From NCBI RefSeq assembly GCF_042686175.1, contig NZ_JBHUOR010000141.1, positions 1-64,000 on the forward strand: a DNA stretch of 64,000 nt, written 5' to 3'. Numbering within the stretch: position 1 is the stretch's first letter; the number at the start of each line of letters is the position of its first letter. The notes under the pieces were generated by a model. The model saw nothing but the letters and a program-made list of their open reading frames with translations. It was not told the origin of the DNA and did no database searches. The DNA comes from Kurthia populi (GTDB lineage Bacteria > Bacillota > Bacilli > Bacillales_A > Planococcaceae). Made by a program: the position numbers and the translations under genes. Positions 45,532 through 53,857 of this stretch are shown in pieces.

Positions 45532-46677
45532 CTATTTTATCATGCCTTCAACAATTTTTCTTGTTTCCTTATCTACAGCTAAAATTGTTTCTAAATCTGG
45601 ATTTTGAACATTGTCATGTGTTTGCATCACACGTTCAATAACATCTTCAATTTGAAGGAATGTAATTTTTTCTTGTAAAAACGAACCAACAGCTGCTTCA
45701 TTAGCTGCATTCATTGCTGTTAAAATCGTACCGCCCATACGTCCTGCTTCATATGCAAAGCCTAGGCAACGGAAACGATCAAAATCAACATTTTCAAAAT
45801 GTAATTGACCAATCTTCGCTAAATCTAATCGTTCAGCTGTTGAACGTGGTAAACGTTCTGGATAACTTAAAGCGTATTGAATTGGTGTACGCATATCCGC
45901 TGTACCAAGCTGTGCCATAACACTTGAATCGTGATATTCAACCATCGAATGAATAATTGATTCGCGATGAATTAAAACATCAATTTTATCATATGACATG
46001 CCATACAATACAGCAGCTTCAATTACTTCCAGCCCTTTATTCATTAATGTCGCTGAATCAATTGTGATTTTTGCACCCATTGACCAATTCGGGTGATTCA
46101 ATGCTTGTTTGACTGTCACACCTTCAAGCTCTTCACGTGTTTTATCACGGAAACTACCACCTGATGCAGTTAAAATCAAGCGTTCTACAGATTTTGGATT
46201 TTCGCCATTCATTGATTGCCAAAGTGCTGAGTGTTCACTATCCACTGGTAAAATAGGTGCTCCATATTTTTTTGCTTCCGCCATTACGAGATGCCCTGCT
46301 GTCACAAGGGTTTCTTTATTTGCAATTGCAATAGCTTTCTTTTGACGAATTGCAGCCAGGGTAGACTCCAATCCAATACTACCTAATACAGCATTTAATA
46401 ACACATTTGAATCACTATATGTCGCAACATCAATTAATCCTTGTGACCCATGTGTTACTTCTAATTCCGGAAATTCTTTTGATAAAGCTCGTGCATCTTC
46501 TTCTGATTGCATAGAAACAAGTTTTGGAGAAAATTCACGAATAATTTCCTTCGTTTTTTCAATATTTTTCCCTGATGCTAATGCAGCAATTTCAAATTCT
46601 TCTTGATGATCTTTTACAATATCAAGTGTTTGCTGTCCAATTGAACCTGTTGCACCTAACAAACTAATCGACTTCAT
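45532..46677 (-). CDS. dxr: 1-deoxy-D-xylulose-5-phosphate reductoisomerase
   Basis: Dxr makes methylerythritol phosphate, the committed step of the non-mevalonate isoprenoid pathway. The 381-residue protein has NADPH motif GATGSIGQQT near 7-16, ANKETLV near 122-128, metal-site PVDSEHSAL and the conserved GGSFRDKTREEL and HPNWSMGAKITIDSATLMNKGLEVIEA blocks. It lies 12 nt after cdsA, putting isoprenoid synthesis beside UppS, which consumes its products. Confidence 0.96.
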   Translation of the reverse strand: MKSISLLGATGSIGQQTLDIVKDHQEEFEIAALASGKNIEKTKEIIREFSPKLVSMQSEEDARALSKEFPELEVTHGSQGLIDVATYSDSNVLLNAVLGSIGLESTLAAIRQKKAIAIANKETLVTAGHLVMAEAKKYGAPILPVDSEHSALWQSMNGENPKSVERLILTASGGSFRDKTREELEGVTVKQALNHPNWSMGAKITIDSATLMNKGLEVIEAAVLYGMSYDKIDVLIHRESIIHSMVEYHDSSVMAQLGTADMRTPIQYALSYPERLPRSTAERLDLAKIGQLHFENVDFDRFRCLGFAYEAGRMGGTILTAMNAANEAAVGSFLQEKITFLQIEDVIERVMQTHDNVQNPDLETILAVDKETRKIVEGMIK

Positions 46678-46689
46678 AATGATGATCTC

Positions 46690-47490
46690 CTATCCAACAA
46701 AATGTAAAAAATGTAGCAGTGGTAATACAAACAATAGACTATCAAAACGATCTAAAATACCACCATGTCCGGGTAAGATTTTCCCTGAATCTTTTACCCC
46801 ATAATGACGTTTAATAGCTGATTCTACTAAATCACCCATTTGCCCAACAATAGAAGCAATAATTGTTACAACAATTAATTTCCACCACTGTACTTCAAGA
46901 TGTGTAATCATTTCAAAAATAAAAACAGCAATGATAGCGATAATAATACCACCCACAAAACCTTCAACTGTTTTTTTCGGTGAAATTTCTGGCCAAAGTT
47001 TATTTTTACCAAGTTTGCGCCCTACAAAATAGGCTCCTGAGTCAGTTGACCATACAACAACTAATGCAAAGACAATATATAACAGGCCATCTGATGCATC
47101 TCGTGTTGCCATAAAGTAATAAAACCCTACACCAACATAAAATACAGATATAAGTAAAAAACCAACATCGTCAAATGTAAATTTATTTTTCTTTAATACA
47201 ACATAAATTAATAATAATGCTGTAACAAGGACAAGCCATTCCAATTTTGAATAACTTGTTGCGTCGATAATAGCACTTTCCCATCCTTCAGGCATTAACA
47301 TAGCAAATAAGCCAACTAATGCTAATATACCTGGTACAGAGAATAGTGATAGATTGCGCATTTTAAGCATTTCAAAAAGCCCTACTGCTGCGATTATATA
47401 AATAACGATTGTTAATGGCGTTCCGCCATATACAACAAACGGTACAAATAATAATGCCGCAATAATGGCTGTAATAATACGCTGTTTCAC
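46690..47490 (-). CDS. cdsA: Phosphatidate cytidylyltransferase
   Basis: CdsA makes CDP-diacylglycerol, the precursor used by PgsA (encoded at 8.2-8.8 kb). This 266-residue membrane protein has about seven helices and the C-terminal signature GDLVESAIKRHYGVKDSGKILPGHGGILDRFDS. It begins three bases after the uppS stop. Nothing unusual is seen. Confidence 0.95.
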   Translation of the reverse strand: MKQRIITAIIAALLFVPFVVYGGTPLTIVIYIIAAVGLFEMLKMRNLSLFSVPGILALVGLFAMLMPEGWESAIIDATSYSKLEWLVLVTALLLIYVVLKKNKFTFDDVGFLLISVFYVGVGFYYFMATRDASDGLLYIVFALVVVWSTDSGAYFVGRKLGKNKLWPEISPKKTVEGFVGGIIIAIIAVFIFEMITHLEVQWWKLIVVTIIASIVGQMGDLVESAIKRHYGVKDSGKILPGHGGILDRFDSLLFVLPLLHFLHFVG

Positions 47491-47493
47491 GAT

Positions 47494-48279
47494 TTATTCT
47501 CCTTTCAATCCACCATAACGGCGATTGCGCGATTGATAACTTTCTACTGCTTCTAGCAAATCTTTATCGCTAAATTCAGGCCAATGCACTTCTGTAAACC
47601 AAAATTCACTATAAGCAAGCTGCCATAATAGGAAGTTACTTAAGCGAAGCTCTCCACTGGTACGAATAAGCAAATCTGGATCTGGTAGCTGTGATGTCAT
47701 TAAATGATTCGAAATTGTTTCTTCTGAAATGTCTTCCAAGCTTAACGTTCCATTTTGAACTTGGGTAACAATTTCTTGAACAGATAAAACCATTTCACGA
47801 CGACTACCATAATTTAATGCAAAATTAAGTATCATACCTGTATTACTTGCAGTCGTATTCATCGCATTTTGAACAGCTTTTTGCGTATGTGTAGGTAATG
47901 CATCTATTTCGCCAATCATTCGAACACGAATATTTAACTCCATTAATTCAGGTAAAAATGAAGTTAAAAATTCTTCTGGTAAGCGCATTAAAAATTCTAC
48001 TTCTTTACGTGGACGTTTCCAGTTTTCTGTTGAGAAAGCATACAATGTCAACGCACCAATACCTACTTTATTTGCACAGCGCGTAATTGTACGTATATTT
48101 TTCATCCCTTCATGATGTCCTGCTACACGCGGTAGAGCACGTTTTTGTGCCCAACGACCATTGCCATCCATAATAATCGCAATGTGTTGTGGTACGCTCT
48201 CACTACGCACTTTTAACATGCGTTCTTGTAATGTAGCGTCCTTTTTATCTGTTTTTCTCCATCCGAGTTTATCTAACAT
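47494..48279 (-). CDS. uppS: Undecaprenyl diphosphate synthase (isoprenyl transferase)
   Basis: UppS builds the C55 lipid carrier for cell-wall synthesis. The 261-residue cis-prenyltransferase has the catalytic Asp in IMDGNGRWAQKRALPRVAGH near 36-55, the FSTENWKRP motif and C-terminal DLLIRTSGELRLSNFLLWQLAYSEFWF. It starts at ATG 48279 after GGAGGA. It follows the frr terminator, so a promoter is expected in the 48280-48360 gap; no clear one was identified. Confidence 0.96.
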   Translation of the reverse strand: MLDKLGWRKTDKKDATLQERMLKVRSESVPQHIAIIMDGNGRWAQKRALPRVAGHHEGMKNIRTITRCANKVGIGALTLYAFSTENWKRPRKEVEFLMRLPEEFLTSFLPELMELNIRVRMIGEIDALPTHTQKAVQNAMNTTASNTGMILNFALNYGSRREMVLSVQEIVTQVQNGTLSLEDISEETISNHLMTSQLPDPDLLIRTSGELRLSNFLLWQLAYSEFWFTEVHWPEFSDKDLLEAVESYQSRNRRYGGLKGE

Positions 48280-48362
48280 TTAAAATCCTCCACTAGCTTG
48301 CATATCGGAACGTATACTTCATCTATCATAACAAAAATAACATTCTTTTTCCTCTATATCAC

Positions 48363-48400
48363 TAAAAAAGACGTCCCTATTATATAGAGGACGTCTTTTT
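48363..48400 (-). terminator. Terminator after frr
   Basis: A 12-bp perfect stem (48365-48376 with 48389-48400) begins about 17 nt past the frr stop and runs into T on the minus strand. Confidence 0.88.
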
Positions 48401-48416
48401 ATTTTGGAAAGTTCTA

Positions 48417-48974
48417 TTAAACTGATAGAATTTCTTTTTCTTTTTCAGCAGCTAGTTCATCAATTTCTTTGATGTGATCATCAGTTAATTTTTGAACATC
48501 ATCGCTATATCCACGTAAATCATCTTCTGTAATTTCGCCAGCTTTTTCAGCTTTTTTGAAATCATCATTTACATCACGACGGATATTACGAACAGCAACT
48601 TTCGCTTCCTCAGCTTCTTTTTTCACCACTTTTACAAGATCTTTACGACGTTCTTCTGTAAGCGCTGGGATTGTTAAGCGAATTACTGAACCATCATTTG
48701 TTGGTGTAATACCAAGATCTGATTTTAAGATTGCTTTTTCAATATCGCCTAAAATTGTTTTATCATATGGTTGGATGACTAAAAGTCGAGCTTCAGGAAC
48801 TGAAATACCTGCCATTTGATTTAATGGTGTTGGAGCTCCGTAATAGTCAACAGAAATACGGTCTAATAGTGAAGCATTTGCACGACCTGCGCGGATTGCC
48901 GCAAGTGCACGAGAAAATGCATCAATTGCTTTAGACATACGATCTGTTGCTTGATCGATAACTTGTTTTGACAT
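48417..48974 (-). CDS. frr: Ribosome recycling factor
   Basis: RRF splits post-termination ribosomes together with EF-G. The 185-residue protein has the expected length and conserved blocks: AIRAGRANASLLDRISVDYYGAPTPLNQMA, LVIQPYDKTILGDIEKAI, and NDGSVIRLTIPALTEERRKDLVKVVKKEAE. It follows pyrH by 18 nt, the standard rpsB-tsf-pyrH-frr order. Confidence 0.97.
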   Translation of the reverse strand: MSKQVIDQATDRMSKAIDAFSRALAAIRAGRANASLLDRISVDYYGAPTPLNQMAGISVPEARLLVIQPYDKTILGDIEKAILKSDLGITPTNDGSVIRLTIPALTEERRKDLVKVVKKEAEEAKVAVRNIRRDVNDDFKKAEKAGEITEDDLRGYSDDVQKLTDDHIKEIDELAAEKEKEILSV

Positions 48975-48992
48975 GCTTAATCCTCCTGAGTT

Positions 48993-49709
48993 TTATTTAT
49001 GCACTGTAGTACCGATTTTTTCGCCCATTACAGCACGTTTGATGTTTCCATCTTCTAATAATGAGAATACTACTAAATCGATATCATTGTCCATGCATAA
49101 CGTTGAAGCAGTTGAATCCATTACTTGTAATCCTTTTTGAATAACATCTAAATATGTCAATTCTTCGTACTTAACAGCATTTTCATCAACTTGTGGATCT
49201 GCAGAGTATACACCATCTACATTATTTTTCGCCATTAAAATGACATCTGCGCCAATTTCAGCTGCACGCAATGAAGCCGTTGTATCAGTAGAGAAGTATG
49301 GGTTACCTGTACCGGCAGCAAAGATTACTACACGTTTTTTCTCTAAATGACGAACTGCTTTACGTCGAATGTAAGGTTCAGCAACTTGTGTCATCACAAT
49401 TGAAGATTGTACACGAGTTGGTACACCTAGGTTTTCTAATGAATCTTGTAAAGCTAAAGCATTCATAACAGTCGCTAACATGCCCATGTAATCTGCATTG
49501 GCACGCTCCATACCCATTTCTGCTCCAATTTTACCTCTCCAAATGTTCCCACCGCCTACTACTAAGGCAACTTCCACTCCTAAGTCTACTACGTCTTTAA
49601 TTTGCGCTGCTACTGATTTAACAACTTTTGGTGCTAGGCCGAAACCTGCTTCACCAGCTAATGCTTCCCCACTTAATTTAATGACTACGCGTTTATATTG
49701 TTCTGGCAT
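48993..49709 (-). CDS. pyrH: UMP kinase
   Basis: PyrH phosphorylates UMP to UDP in pyrimidine nucleotide synthesis. The 238-residue amino-acid-kinase-fold protein shows VVIKLSGEALAG, VVGGGNIWRGK, the hexameric bacterial pattern ADYMGMLATVMNALALQD, and GTGNPYFSTDTTASLRA. A terminator-like hairpin separates it from tsf, so expression probably depends on partial read-through. Confidence 0.97.
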   Translation of the reverse strand: MPEQYKRVVIKLSGEALAGEAGFGLAPKVVKSVAAQIKDVVDLGVEVALVVGGGNIWRGKIGAEMGMERANADYMGMLATVMNALALQDSLENLGVPTRVQSSIVMTQVAEPYIRRKAVRHLEKKRVVIFAAGTGNPYFSTDTTASLRAAEIGADVILMAKNNVDGVYSADPQVDENAVKYEELTYLDVIQKGLQVMDSTASTLCMDNDIDLVVFSLLEDGNIKRAVMGEKIGTTVHK

Positions 49710-49737
49710 AAGCTCTTTAGACCTCCATATTTTTTTC

Positions 49738-49776
49738 TTGAAAAATAGGGAACACGGTGTTACTGTGCTCCCTACT
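49738..49776 (-). terminator. Terminator/attenuator between tsf and pyrH
   Basis: An imperfect stem (TAGGGA 49746-49751 with TCCCTA 49769-49774, plus CAC/GTG inside) followed by TTTTTC on the minus strand. Confidence 0.7.
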
Positions 49777-49802
49777 TTAATAAAACTATTTGATTGAAAA
49801 AA

Positions 49803-50681
49803 TTAGTTACCTTTAACTTGGTTCATAACTTCTTCTGCAAAGTTATCTTCACGTTTTTCGATACCTTCGCCTACTTCGTAACGTACAAACTCAGTTACTT
49901 TAGCGTCGCCTAAGAATTTAGCAACAGTTTCATCTGGATTTTTAACGAATGGTTGGTCAAGTAAGCAAATTTCTTTGAAGTATTTGTTTAAACGGCCTTC
50001 CACCATTTTAGCAACGATGTTTTCTGGTTTGCCTTCATTTAAAGCTTGTTCAGTTAAAACTTTACGTTCGTGTTCAACTTCTTCAGAAGAAATTTGGTCG
50101 TGAGAAACATATTTAGGGTTGATTGCAGCAATGTGCATAGCTACATCTTTCGCTTTAGCAGCGTCAGTAGTGCCTTCAACAACAGTTAATACACCAATAC
50201 GACCGCCCATGTGTAAATAAGCACCGAAAGCATCCGCATCTGTTTTAGTTTCGATTACGAAACGACGAAGAGTAATTTTTTCACCGATAGTAGCGATTGC
50301 TGATGAAATATGTTCAGCAACAGTTGCGCCACTTTCCATTTTAGATTCTAAAGCTGCTTCAACATTTTCAGGTTTTGCAGATAATAATTGTTCAGCTAAT
50401 TCTTTAACTAAAGTTTGGAAACCTTCGTTTTTAGCAACGAAATCAGTTTCAGCATTTACTTCTAAAAGTACAGCTTCATTACCTTTTTCAGCGATGAAAG
50501 TAGTACCTTCTGCCGCAATACGGTCAGCTTTTTTACCAGCTGCAGCTAAGCCTTTTTCGCGTAAGAAATCTACAGCCGCTTGGATATCTCCATCAGTTTG
50601 TACTAATGCTTTTTTACAATCCATCATTCCAGCACCAGTTTTTTCACGTAATTCTTTAACCATTTTAGCAGTTACTGCCAT
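49803..50681 (-). CDS. tsf: Elongation factor Ts
   Basis: EF-Ts is the nucleotide exchange factor for EF-Tu. The 292-residue protein has the N-terminal UBA-like domain (MVKELREKTGAGMMDCKKALVQTDGDIQAAVDFLREKGLAAAGKKADRIAAEG) and the core signature LLEVNAETDFVAKNEGF. It lies 95 nt after rpsB with an attenuating hairpin between them. Confidence 0.97.
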   Translation of the reverse strand: MAVTAKMVKELREKTGAGMMDCKKALVQTDGDIQAAVDFLREKGLAAAGKKADRIAAEGTTFIAEKGNEAVLLEVNAETDFVAKNEGFQTLVKELAEQLLSAKPENVEAALESKMESGATVAEHISSAIATIGEKITLRRFVIETKTDADAFGAYLHMGGRIGVLTVVEGTTDAAKAKDVAMHIAAINPKYVSHDQISSEEVEHERKVLTEQALNEGKPENIVAKMVEGRLNKYFKEICLLDQPFVKNPDETVAKFLGDAKVTEFVRYEVGEGIEKREDNFAEEVMNQVKGN

Positions 50682-50721
50682 TGATAGTTCCTCCTATACA
50701 ATTGAAAAGTTTATTTTTCTC

Positions 50722-50760
50722 AAAAAAAGGTGATAAGAGGGATTATCCGCTTATCACCTG
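50722..50760 (-). terminator. Terminator/attenuator between rpsB and tsf
   Basis: A ten-bp perfect stem (50728-50737 with 50750-50759) followed by seven T on the minus strand, 17 nt past rpsB. Confidence 0.82.
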
Positions 50761-50776
50761 TCTCTAAAATAAGAAA

Positions 50777-51505
50777 TTACTCAGCTGAAGCTGCTTCTGT
50801 AGCTTCAACTTGCGCTTCTTCTTCACCTTGTTTAGACTCGATTAAAGCATCAGCCATTTTAGAAGTGATTAATTTTACAGCGCGGATTGCGTCATCGTTT
50901 GATGGAATAACGTAATCAATTTCATCTGGATCACAGTTAGTATCAACCATAGCCACGATTGGAATGTTTAATTTGTGTGCTTCTGCAACAGCAATACGTT
51001 CTTTGCGAGGATCAACAACAAACATTACGTCTGGAATAGCTTGCATATCACGGATACCGCCTAAGAAGCGTACAAGACGTTCATGTTGTTTTTTAAGTTG
51101 AACAACTTCTTTTTTAGGAAGTACTTCGAAAGTACCGTCTTCTTCCATACGTTCGATTTCTTTTAAACGAGCGATACGTTTTTGAATAGTACCGAAGTTA
51201 GTTAATGTACCACCTAACCAGCGTTGGTTGATGTAGTAGTTACCTGAACGTTCAGCTTCTTCTTTAATAGCTTCTTGAGCTTGTTTTTTAGTACCAACAA
51301 AAAGAACTTTACCGCCTTCTTCGCCAACTTGACGCATGAAGTTATAAGCTTCTTCTAATTTTTTAACTGTTTTTTGTAAATCGATAATGTAGATACCGTT
51401 ACGTTCAACAAAGATGAATTTTTTCATTTTTGGATTCCAACGGCGAGTTTGGTGACCGAAGTGTACACCAGCTTCTAGTAATTGTTTCATTGAAATTACT
51501 GACAT
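50777..51505 (-). CDS. rpsB: 30S ribosomal protein S2
   Basis: The 242-residue S2 starts MSVISMKQLLEAGVHFGHQTRRWNPKMKKFIF and contains QRWLGGTLTNFGTI and DPRKERIAVAEAHKLNIPIVAMVDTNCDPDEIDYVIPSNDDA. It ends with an acidic Glu/Ala-rich tail. The ATG at 51505 was chosen because TAGGAGGAACC precedes it; a frame from 51550 lies in the leader. A consensus promoter and a folded leader of about 130 nt precede the gene. Confidence 0.97.
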   Translation of the reverse strand: MSVISMKQLLEAGVHFGHQTRRWNPKMKKFIFVERNGIYIIDLQKTVKKLEEAYNFMRQVGEEGGKVLFVGTKKQAQEAIKEEAERSGNYYINQRWLGGTLTNFGTIQKRIARLKEIERMEEDGTFEVLPKKEVVQLKKQHERLVRFLGGIRDMQAIPDVMFVVDPRKERIAVAEAHKLNIPIVAMVDTNCDPDEIDYVIPSNDDAIRAVKLITSKMADALIESKQGEEEAQVEATEAASAE

Positions 51506-51545
51506 GATTTGGTTCCTCCTAAAGGTTTTTGATTTAATTTTCCTC

Positions 51546-51609
51546 CGCATTCATCATTTATATAGAGAACTTTAATTATTCAAAGCACCACCCTATATAT
51601 CAGAATGCG
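51546..51609 (-). promoter_or_regulatory. Structured rpsB leader (candidate S2-responsive RNA)
   Basis: Two nested perfect seven-bp stems, CGCATTC/GAATGCG (51603-51609 with 51546-51552) and TATATAG/CTATATA (51593-51599 with 51559-51565), enclose a small CTTT/AAAG hairpin. The outer stem abuts a GGAGGA sequence. The position between promoter and rpsB suggests autoregulation by S2; this is inference. Confidence 0.5.
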
Positions 51610-51633
51610 TGTGTAATAATAACACCAATTGTT

Positions 51634-51662
51634 AATATACCATAGTCCCTATTCACTAGCAA
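51634..51662 (-). promoter_or_regulatory. Promoter of rpsB
   Basis: TTGCTA (51657-51662), 17 nt and TATATT (51634-51639), about 130 nt upstream of rpsB and overlapping no coding sequence. Confidence 0.78.
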
Positions 51663-51676
51663 CTATTTTTATTTAG

Positions 51677-52180
51677 TTATTGTTGAAATTTTAGTAATAA
51701 TTCAATTTCTGTTTTACCTCTATTTACTCTTTTAGCAATGTCTGAAATAGAAAGTCCTTTTTTATACATTTGAATTACTTGCTCTTCAACTGTAAGTTTA
51801 TTTTCATCAGATTGTTTGGTTTGATATGCTTTTTTAACATAGGCTTTAGGGACCTTGAAGTTGTTTTGTATTGTTTCTATTTCATCGTCACGATCAGCTG
51901 TATTTTTTGTATACACTGAGCTATCTTGCTTATTAATAAACGATGATAAGCTATTCGTAGATTGTTTTTTTATCGTTTTCATCTCTTGAATCAAACGATT
52001 ATTTTCATCTTTCATTTCAGCTAAATAAGCTCCTATGGCATCATCCATATCGTCTTTCATGCGCTGTTGTTTTTCTTCTACTTCTTTTAAAGAAGAAATC
52101 TTGAGGTTTAAAAGAACGATAAAATAAAAACTTAGACACTGAGCAATGACAAGAAAAATAATAATTATGCTGAGCATCAT
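51677..52180 (-). CDS. swrB: SwrB-like flagellar assembly/motility protein
   Basis: The 167-residue protein has the same length and layout as B. subtilis SwrB (YlxL): one N-terminal transmembrane helix (about 2-25), a coiled coil (about 28-70), a charged linker, and a C-terminal segment EEQVIQMYKKGLSISDIAKRVNRGKTEIELLLKF resembling an HTH. SwrB promotes flagellar basal body and type III export assembly. It sits between sigD and rpsB as in B. subtilis. Identity rests mainly on position and architecture, since such proteins diverge quickly. No terminator is seen before the rpsB promoter. Confidence 0.75.
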   Translation of the reverse strand: MMLSIIIIFLVIAQCLSFYFIVLLNLKISSLKEVEEKQQRMKDDMDDAIGAYLAEMKDENNRLIQEMKTIKKQSTNSLSSFINKQDSSVYTKNTADRDDEIETIQNNFKVPKAYVKKAYQTKQSDENKLTVEEQVIQMYKKGLSISDIAKRVNRGKTEIELLLKFQQ

Positions 52181-52188
52181 TGTATCTC

Positions 52189-52497
52189 CTAACCACTAAA
52201 ATCAAAAAAATTACCCTTAAATGGATGTTGCGTTGAATGTTCTTTTGATTGGTATTTTTCTTTTTTTGAATGTGATGATTCATTAGATTTTTTTCGTTTA
52301 TCTGGGTGTTCATCTCCGACTTTCGATGTATCTTCTGACTTTAAAACAGTCGTCCGATTTTTCAACGTCTGTTTTTCTGTAGCCATTTGAGCCATTGATT
52401 GATTACCATTAACATATTGCTGCGCATTATCAGCCATCTTACCAGCTTCAAACGTTTTAGGTAACGCAATTTGAAGTTCAATACTTTTTAATGACAT
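52189..52497 (-). CDS. Small hydrophilic protein of the fla/che operon, unknown function
   Basis: This 102-residue protein starts MSLKSIELQIALPKTFEAGKMAD and has no membrane segment. Residues 30-90 are Lys/Ser/Glu-rich and probably disordered; the end is FKGNFFDFSG. It has a good GGGGGGA binding site and lies 18 nt after sigD and 8 nt before swrB, so it is transcribed with them. I recognise the N-terminal pattern only as something found beside sigD in related Bacillales and assign no function. Confidence 0.7.
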   Translation of the reverse strand: MSLKSIELQIALPKTFEAGKMADNAQQYVNGNQSMAQMATEKQTLKNRTTVLKSEDTSKVGDEHPDKRKKSNESSHSKKEKYQSKEHSTQHPFKGNFFDFSG

Positions 52498-52515
52498 TAC
52501 ATTCCCCCCATTAAA

Positions 52516-53283
52516 TTATAAGTTTCTCATTTCTTTTGTTAGTAAGTTACGTAATTTAAATAAGGCTTTTGAATGTATTTGTGAAATTCTGGAAGTTGAT
52601 AGTTCTAACATTTCACCTATTTCTGTTAGCGTCATTTCTTCTGTGTAAAAAAGACTTAATACTAATTGCTCTTTATCATTTAATTTTAAAATACTTGCAG
52701 ATAAATCTTGTATTAACTCTGCTTGCATTGCTTCTTGTTCCGGTGTTTTGATTGAATCATCTCGAATTGAAAAAGTTTTATTATCTGATTCATCATCCTG
52801 TAATTGTTCATCCATTGATAAAATATTTGAAGCAAAATGTTCTCGAACCGTTTGAAACACTTCATCAACCGTTATATTTAATTCAATCGCTACTTCCTCA
52901 GGTGTCACATGCCTTTGCAATCTTTGTTCCATTTCTTCAATAAGCATATCCATTTTCTTTGTTTTCTCACGCGCTGAACGTGGTAGCCAATCTTCTTTTC
53001 TAAGTCCATCAATAATAGCACCACGCACTCGAAATGAAGCATACGTATCAAATTTCAAATCCCGTGTAGGATCAAATTTATTTAAAGCATCAAATAATCC
53101 CATCATACCTAAACTATTTAGTTCATCACGCGACACACTTTTAGGTAATCCAACAGCAATTCTTTGCACATGGTAAGATACTAATGGCTTATACTTTCGC
53201 ATTAGTACGTCTCCTGCATGAGGATCTCGATTGGCCTTCCAACTTTGCCATAGTTTTTGCTCTTCTACTGAAGTTGTTTGCAT
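52516..53283 (-). CDS. sigD: RNA polymerase sigma factor SigD (FliA type)
   Basis: SigD directs transcription of flagellin, chemotaxis, motor and autolysin genes. The 255-residue protein has region 2 (KYKPLVSYHVQRIA... LGMMGLFDALNKFDPTRDLKFDTYASFRVRGAIIDGLRKEDWLPRS), region 3 and region 4 (NDKEQLVLSLFYTEEMTLTEIGEMLELSTSRISQIHSKALFKLR). The ATG at 53283 follows GGAGGGT; the TTG before it is unlikely. An extended -10 lies just upstream, so it can be transcribed apart from the long fla/che operon. Confidence 0.95.
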   Translation of the reverse strand: MQTTSVEEQKLWQSWKANRDPHAGDVLMRKYKPLVSYHVQRIAVGLPKSVSRDELNSLGMMGLFDALNKFDPTRDLKFDTYASFRVRGAIIDGLRKEDWLPRSAREKTKKMDMLIEEMEQRLQRHVTPEEVAIELNITVDEVFQTVREHFASNILSMDEQLQDDESDNKTFSIRDDSIKTPEQEAMQAELIQDLSASILKLNDKEQLVLSLFYTEEMTLTEIGEMLELSTSRISQIHSKALFKLRNLLTKEMRNL

Positions 53284-53322
53284 CAAATTACCCTCCTCAC
53301 TCTATCTACATTCCCTTCAATT

Positions 53323-53331
53323 ATTATAGCA
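53323..53331 (-). promoter_or_regulatory. Extended -10 promoter before sigD
   Basis: TGC-TATAAT (53331-53323) is an extended -10 about 40 nt from the sigD start; the -35 region is weak. Confidence 0.5.
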
Positions 53332-53381
53332 AATCTCACCTATATTTTGGAATGTATATACAACAGAATATGCGTAAATAA

Positions 53382-53507
53382 AAGGATTACCCCTAATAAA
53401 TTTACTTACCATTTAAGAATTTGTAGAATTCAGAGAAAAATCTTCTAATAAAATTTCTCTTTACAATTTTCAGATTCTTAAGGTGATTAGAAATAGGGAT
53501 AATCCTT
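53382..53507. repeat. 126-nt nested imperfect palindrome between the fla/che operon and sigD
   Basis: Nested arms pair across the whole element: AAGGATTACCCCTA/TAGGGATAATCCTT (53382-53395 with 53494-53507, one mismatch), TAAGAAT/ATTCTTA (53414-53420 with 53474-53480), TTGTA/TACAA (53421-53425 with 53462-53466) and AGAGAAA/TTTCTCT (53432-53438 with 53454-53460). On the minus strand the last arm is followed by TTTATTT. It could be a long terminator/processing hairpin or a miniature element with terminal inverted repeats; no target duplication is evident. The rest of the 226-nt gap holds the sigD promoter. Confidence 0.75.
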
Positions 53508-53512
53508 CTTTT

Positions 53513-53857
53513 TTAGCTTTCTTGGGCCATTAACGTTTTCACTACTTTTGCTACTTCTTTTGCCTGTGTTTCTTCTATATCATTTTTCTCTATAGTTATT
53601 GACTGGTTTGTTACTTGATTTTGTTCTTGTTGTTCAGCTACTTGTTCTTCTATTAAAATTTCTTCTGATTTTGGATTATAGAAAGCATAACCTATTAAGA
53701 ATCGAACAACGAACGTTGTAATAAATACAACAAATGCTACAGTGAAAGATTGAATAAGAATCTCACCTGGTGTGCGAGCTGTTTGAAATATTAATAAAAA
53801 GTAAATGGCAAAAGATCCAAGTGCTGCCCAACAATTAATATAAAATGAGCCTGCCAT
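53513..53857 (-). CDS. Small two-TM protein at the end of the che cluster, unknown function
   Basis: The 114-residue protein has two hydrophobic helices (about 9-25 and 35-57) and a charged Glu/Gln-rich C-terminal half (about 65-114). Its ATG overlaps the cheD stop (TAATG), so it is translationally coupled to chemotaxis genes. B. subtilis has no gene here between cheD and sigD. I do not recognise a family. Membrane placement and coupling hint at a motility-related accessory role; this is inference. Confidence 0.7.
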   Translation of the reverse strand: MAGSFYINCWAALGSFAIYFLLIFQTARTPGEILIQSFTVAFVVFITTFVVRFLIGYAFYNPKSEEILIEEQVAEQQEQNQVTNQSITIEKNDIEETQAKEVAKVVKTLMAQES

